Origin: Epiperipatus broadwayi
Lineage: Eukaryota > Onychophora > Udeonychophora > Euonychophora > Peripatidae
Assembly (NCBI GenBank): GCA_028023455.1
Contig: JAQFVV010006544.1
Coordinates: 684,001 to 748,000 of the forward strand
Length of the DNA stretch: 64,000 nt
Direction: 5' to 3'
Positions 63,211 to 64,000 of the stretch are shown piece after piece. The notes below the pieces were generated by a model. That model saw nothing but the letters and a program-made list of their open reading frames with translations, was not told the DNA's origin and did no database searches. The position numbers and the translations under genes were made by a program. Position 1 is the first letter of the stretch, and every line of letters starts with the position of its first letter.

Positions 63211-64000
63211 AATTTTTTAGTAAGCTTGGAATTTTTCTTTCTTTCAGTAGCCAATCCATAAACACCATCTAGTATTGGTGTTGATATGTAAGTATTTAGC
63301 TGCTTTTATATAGAGAGAAATATATGTGTGGAAAAAACTTCTAGTATTACCACCTGGCAATTGGCAACCCTGATGAATACTTGCCTTCTCGTAATGGAAA
63401 TAATTTTGTCCTTTGCCAAGCTACTTAAAGATTGTTTTTTTTATTTATTTATGTGGATTAAAAATGATATGATAATCTCCAAATTAATAAATGTTTAGTA
63501 ATAATTATTATTATATTTATCTAAAGTGAACGATATCAAAATTGTAAGTAGAGTAAGTTTGACATTTGAATTAAATCATGTTAAGATATGTATACATGAA
63601 ATAATTATGGAAAAGATTATATGTATATAATTAATTACTGGACTATGATAGGATATAACCAAATAGTCATCAAACTTGTATTATCTCATCACACTGTTTT
63701 CATATTACTATCAGCCTTATAGGACCTTGTACTACAGTAACTATAGGGTTATACTAAATTGATATTGTAATTATTGGAGCATTATAGAATATAAGTAATC
63801 AAGAAAATTTCAACCCTATGGCATATATGTAATCAAAAAAGTTTCAAATTTTTCCAGTGCAATATTAAAAAATAAATATTTTAGTTATGCATTATATATT
63901 CATGAGAGAAATATAGGCCCTAACATTATGTTTGACCAGACTAAGGTTTTTTTTTTTTGAGGGGAGGGGAATAAAATATTCTCTTTAAGTAAACATTTAT
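63211..64000. other. AT-rich DNA to the window end
   Basis: No gene or repeat was recognised. Confidence 0.5.

Noticed and set aside
1-64000. CRISPR arrays, prokaryotic operons, viral genes
   Set aside because: No regularly spaced direct repeats with unique spacers, no operon-like gene packing and no viral structural genes. All RT and integrase signals belong to retrotransposons.

Overview
The window looks like non-coding chromosomal DNA from an animal with a very AT-rich genome (by eye about 70-75% A+T outside the youngest transposon). I find no host protein-coding exon, no rRNA, no functional tRNA gene and no CRISPR array. Almost everything recognisable is a transposable element or its remains: non-LTR retrotransposons (LINEs), tRNA-derived SINEs, LTR retrotransposons, a Penelope-like remnant, a piggyBac-type MITE, a TA-flanked mariner-like MITE and several hairpin elements. 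These families, plus a degenerate TTAGGG-like block, fit an invertebrate metazoan (mollusc, cnidarian, flatworm and chelicerate are all possible); the sequence does not name the species.

Layout. 0-9 kb: AT-rich DNA, a LINE whose 5' part lies inverted next to its 3' part (3.05-3.88 kb), a short tandem repeat, telomere-like repeats, a decayed LINE (about 5.9-7.3 kb), a hairpin retroposon and a Penelope-like remnant. 9.17-12.49 kb: a non-autonomous LTR element ('family L', minus strand) with ATAC target duplications. 12.5-23 kb: LINE fragments, hairpin elements, a 1.2-kb TA-flanked MITE and a SINE, partly nested in one another. 26.0-29.09 kb: the best-preserved LINE ('LINE-A'). 29.16-29.66 kb: a foldback of two inverted SINE-like halves. 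32.56-47.07 kb: one 14.5-kb nested structure bounded by GTAT duplications, made of family L LTRs in both orientations, a piggyBac MITE (TTAA duplication) and a young Ty3/gypsy-type element with 1.95-kb LTRs, a gag remnant and an integrase tail. 48-57 kb: more hairpin retroposons, SINEs, a diverged array of units of about 300 bp and inverted-repeat elements. 58.85-60.68 kb: a third copy of the decayed LINE-B. The remainder is unannotatable AT-rich DNA.

The main result is an order of events read from nesting and empty sites. A family L element inserted. A second copy appears to have landed inside its LTR in opposite orientation. A microhomology deletion then fused the two. Later a piggyBac MITE and a gypsy-type element inserted. 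Family L, with long LTRs and about 0.7 kb of non-coding internal sequence, shares LTR termini, a 5'-terminal hairpin and 4-bp target duplications with the gypsy-type element, so it may be a parasite of that or a related element. A separate family of hairpin elements is flanked by 13-15-bp target duplications, which looks like retroposition rather than DNA transposition and may be undescribed.
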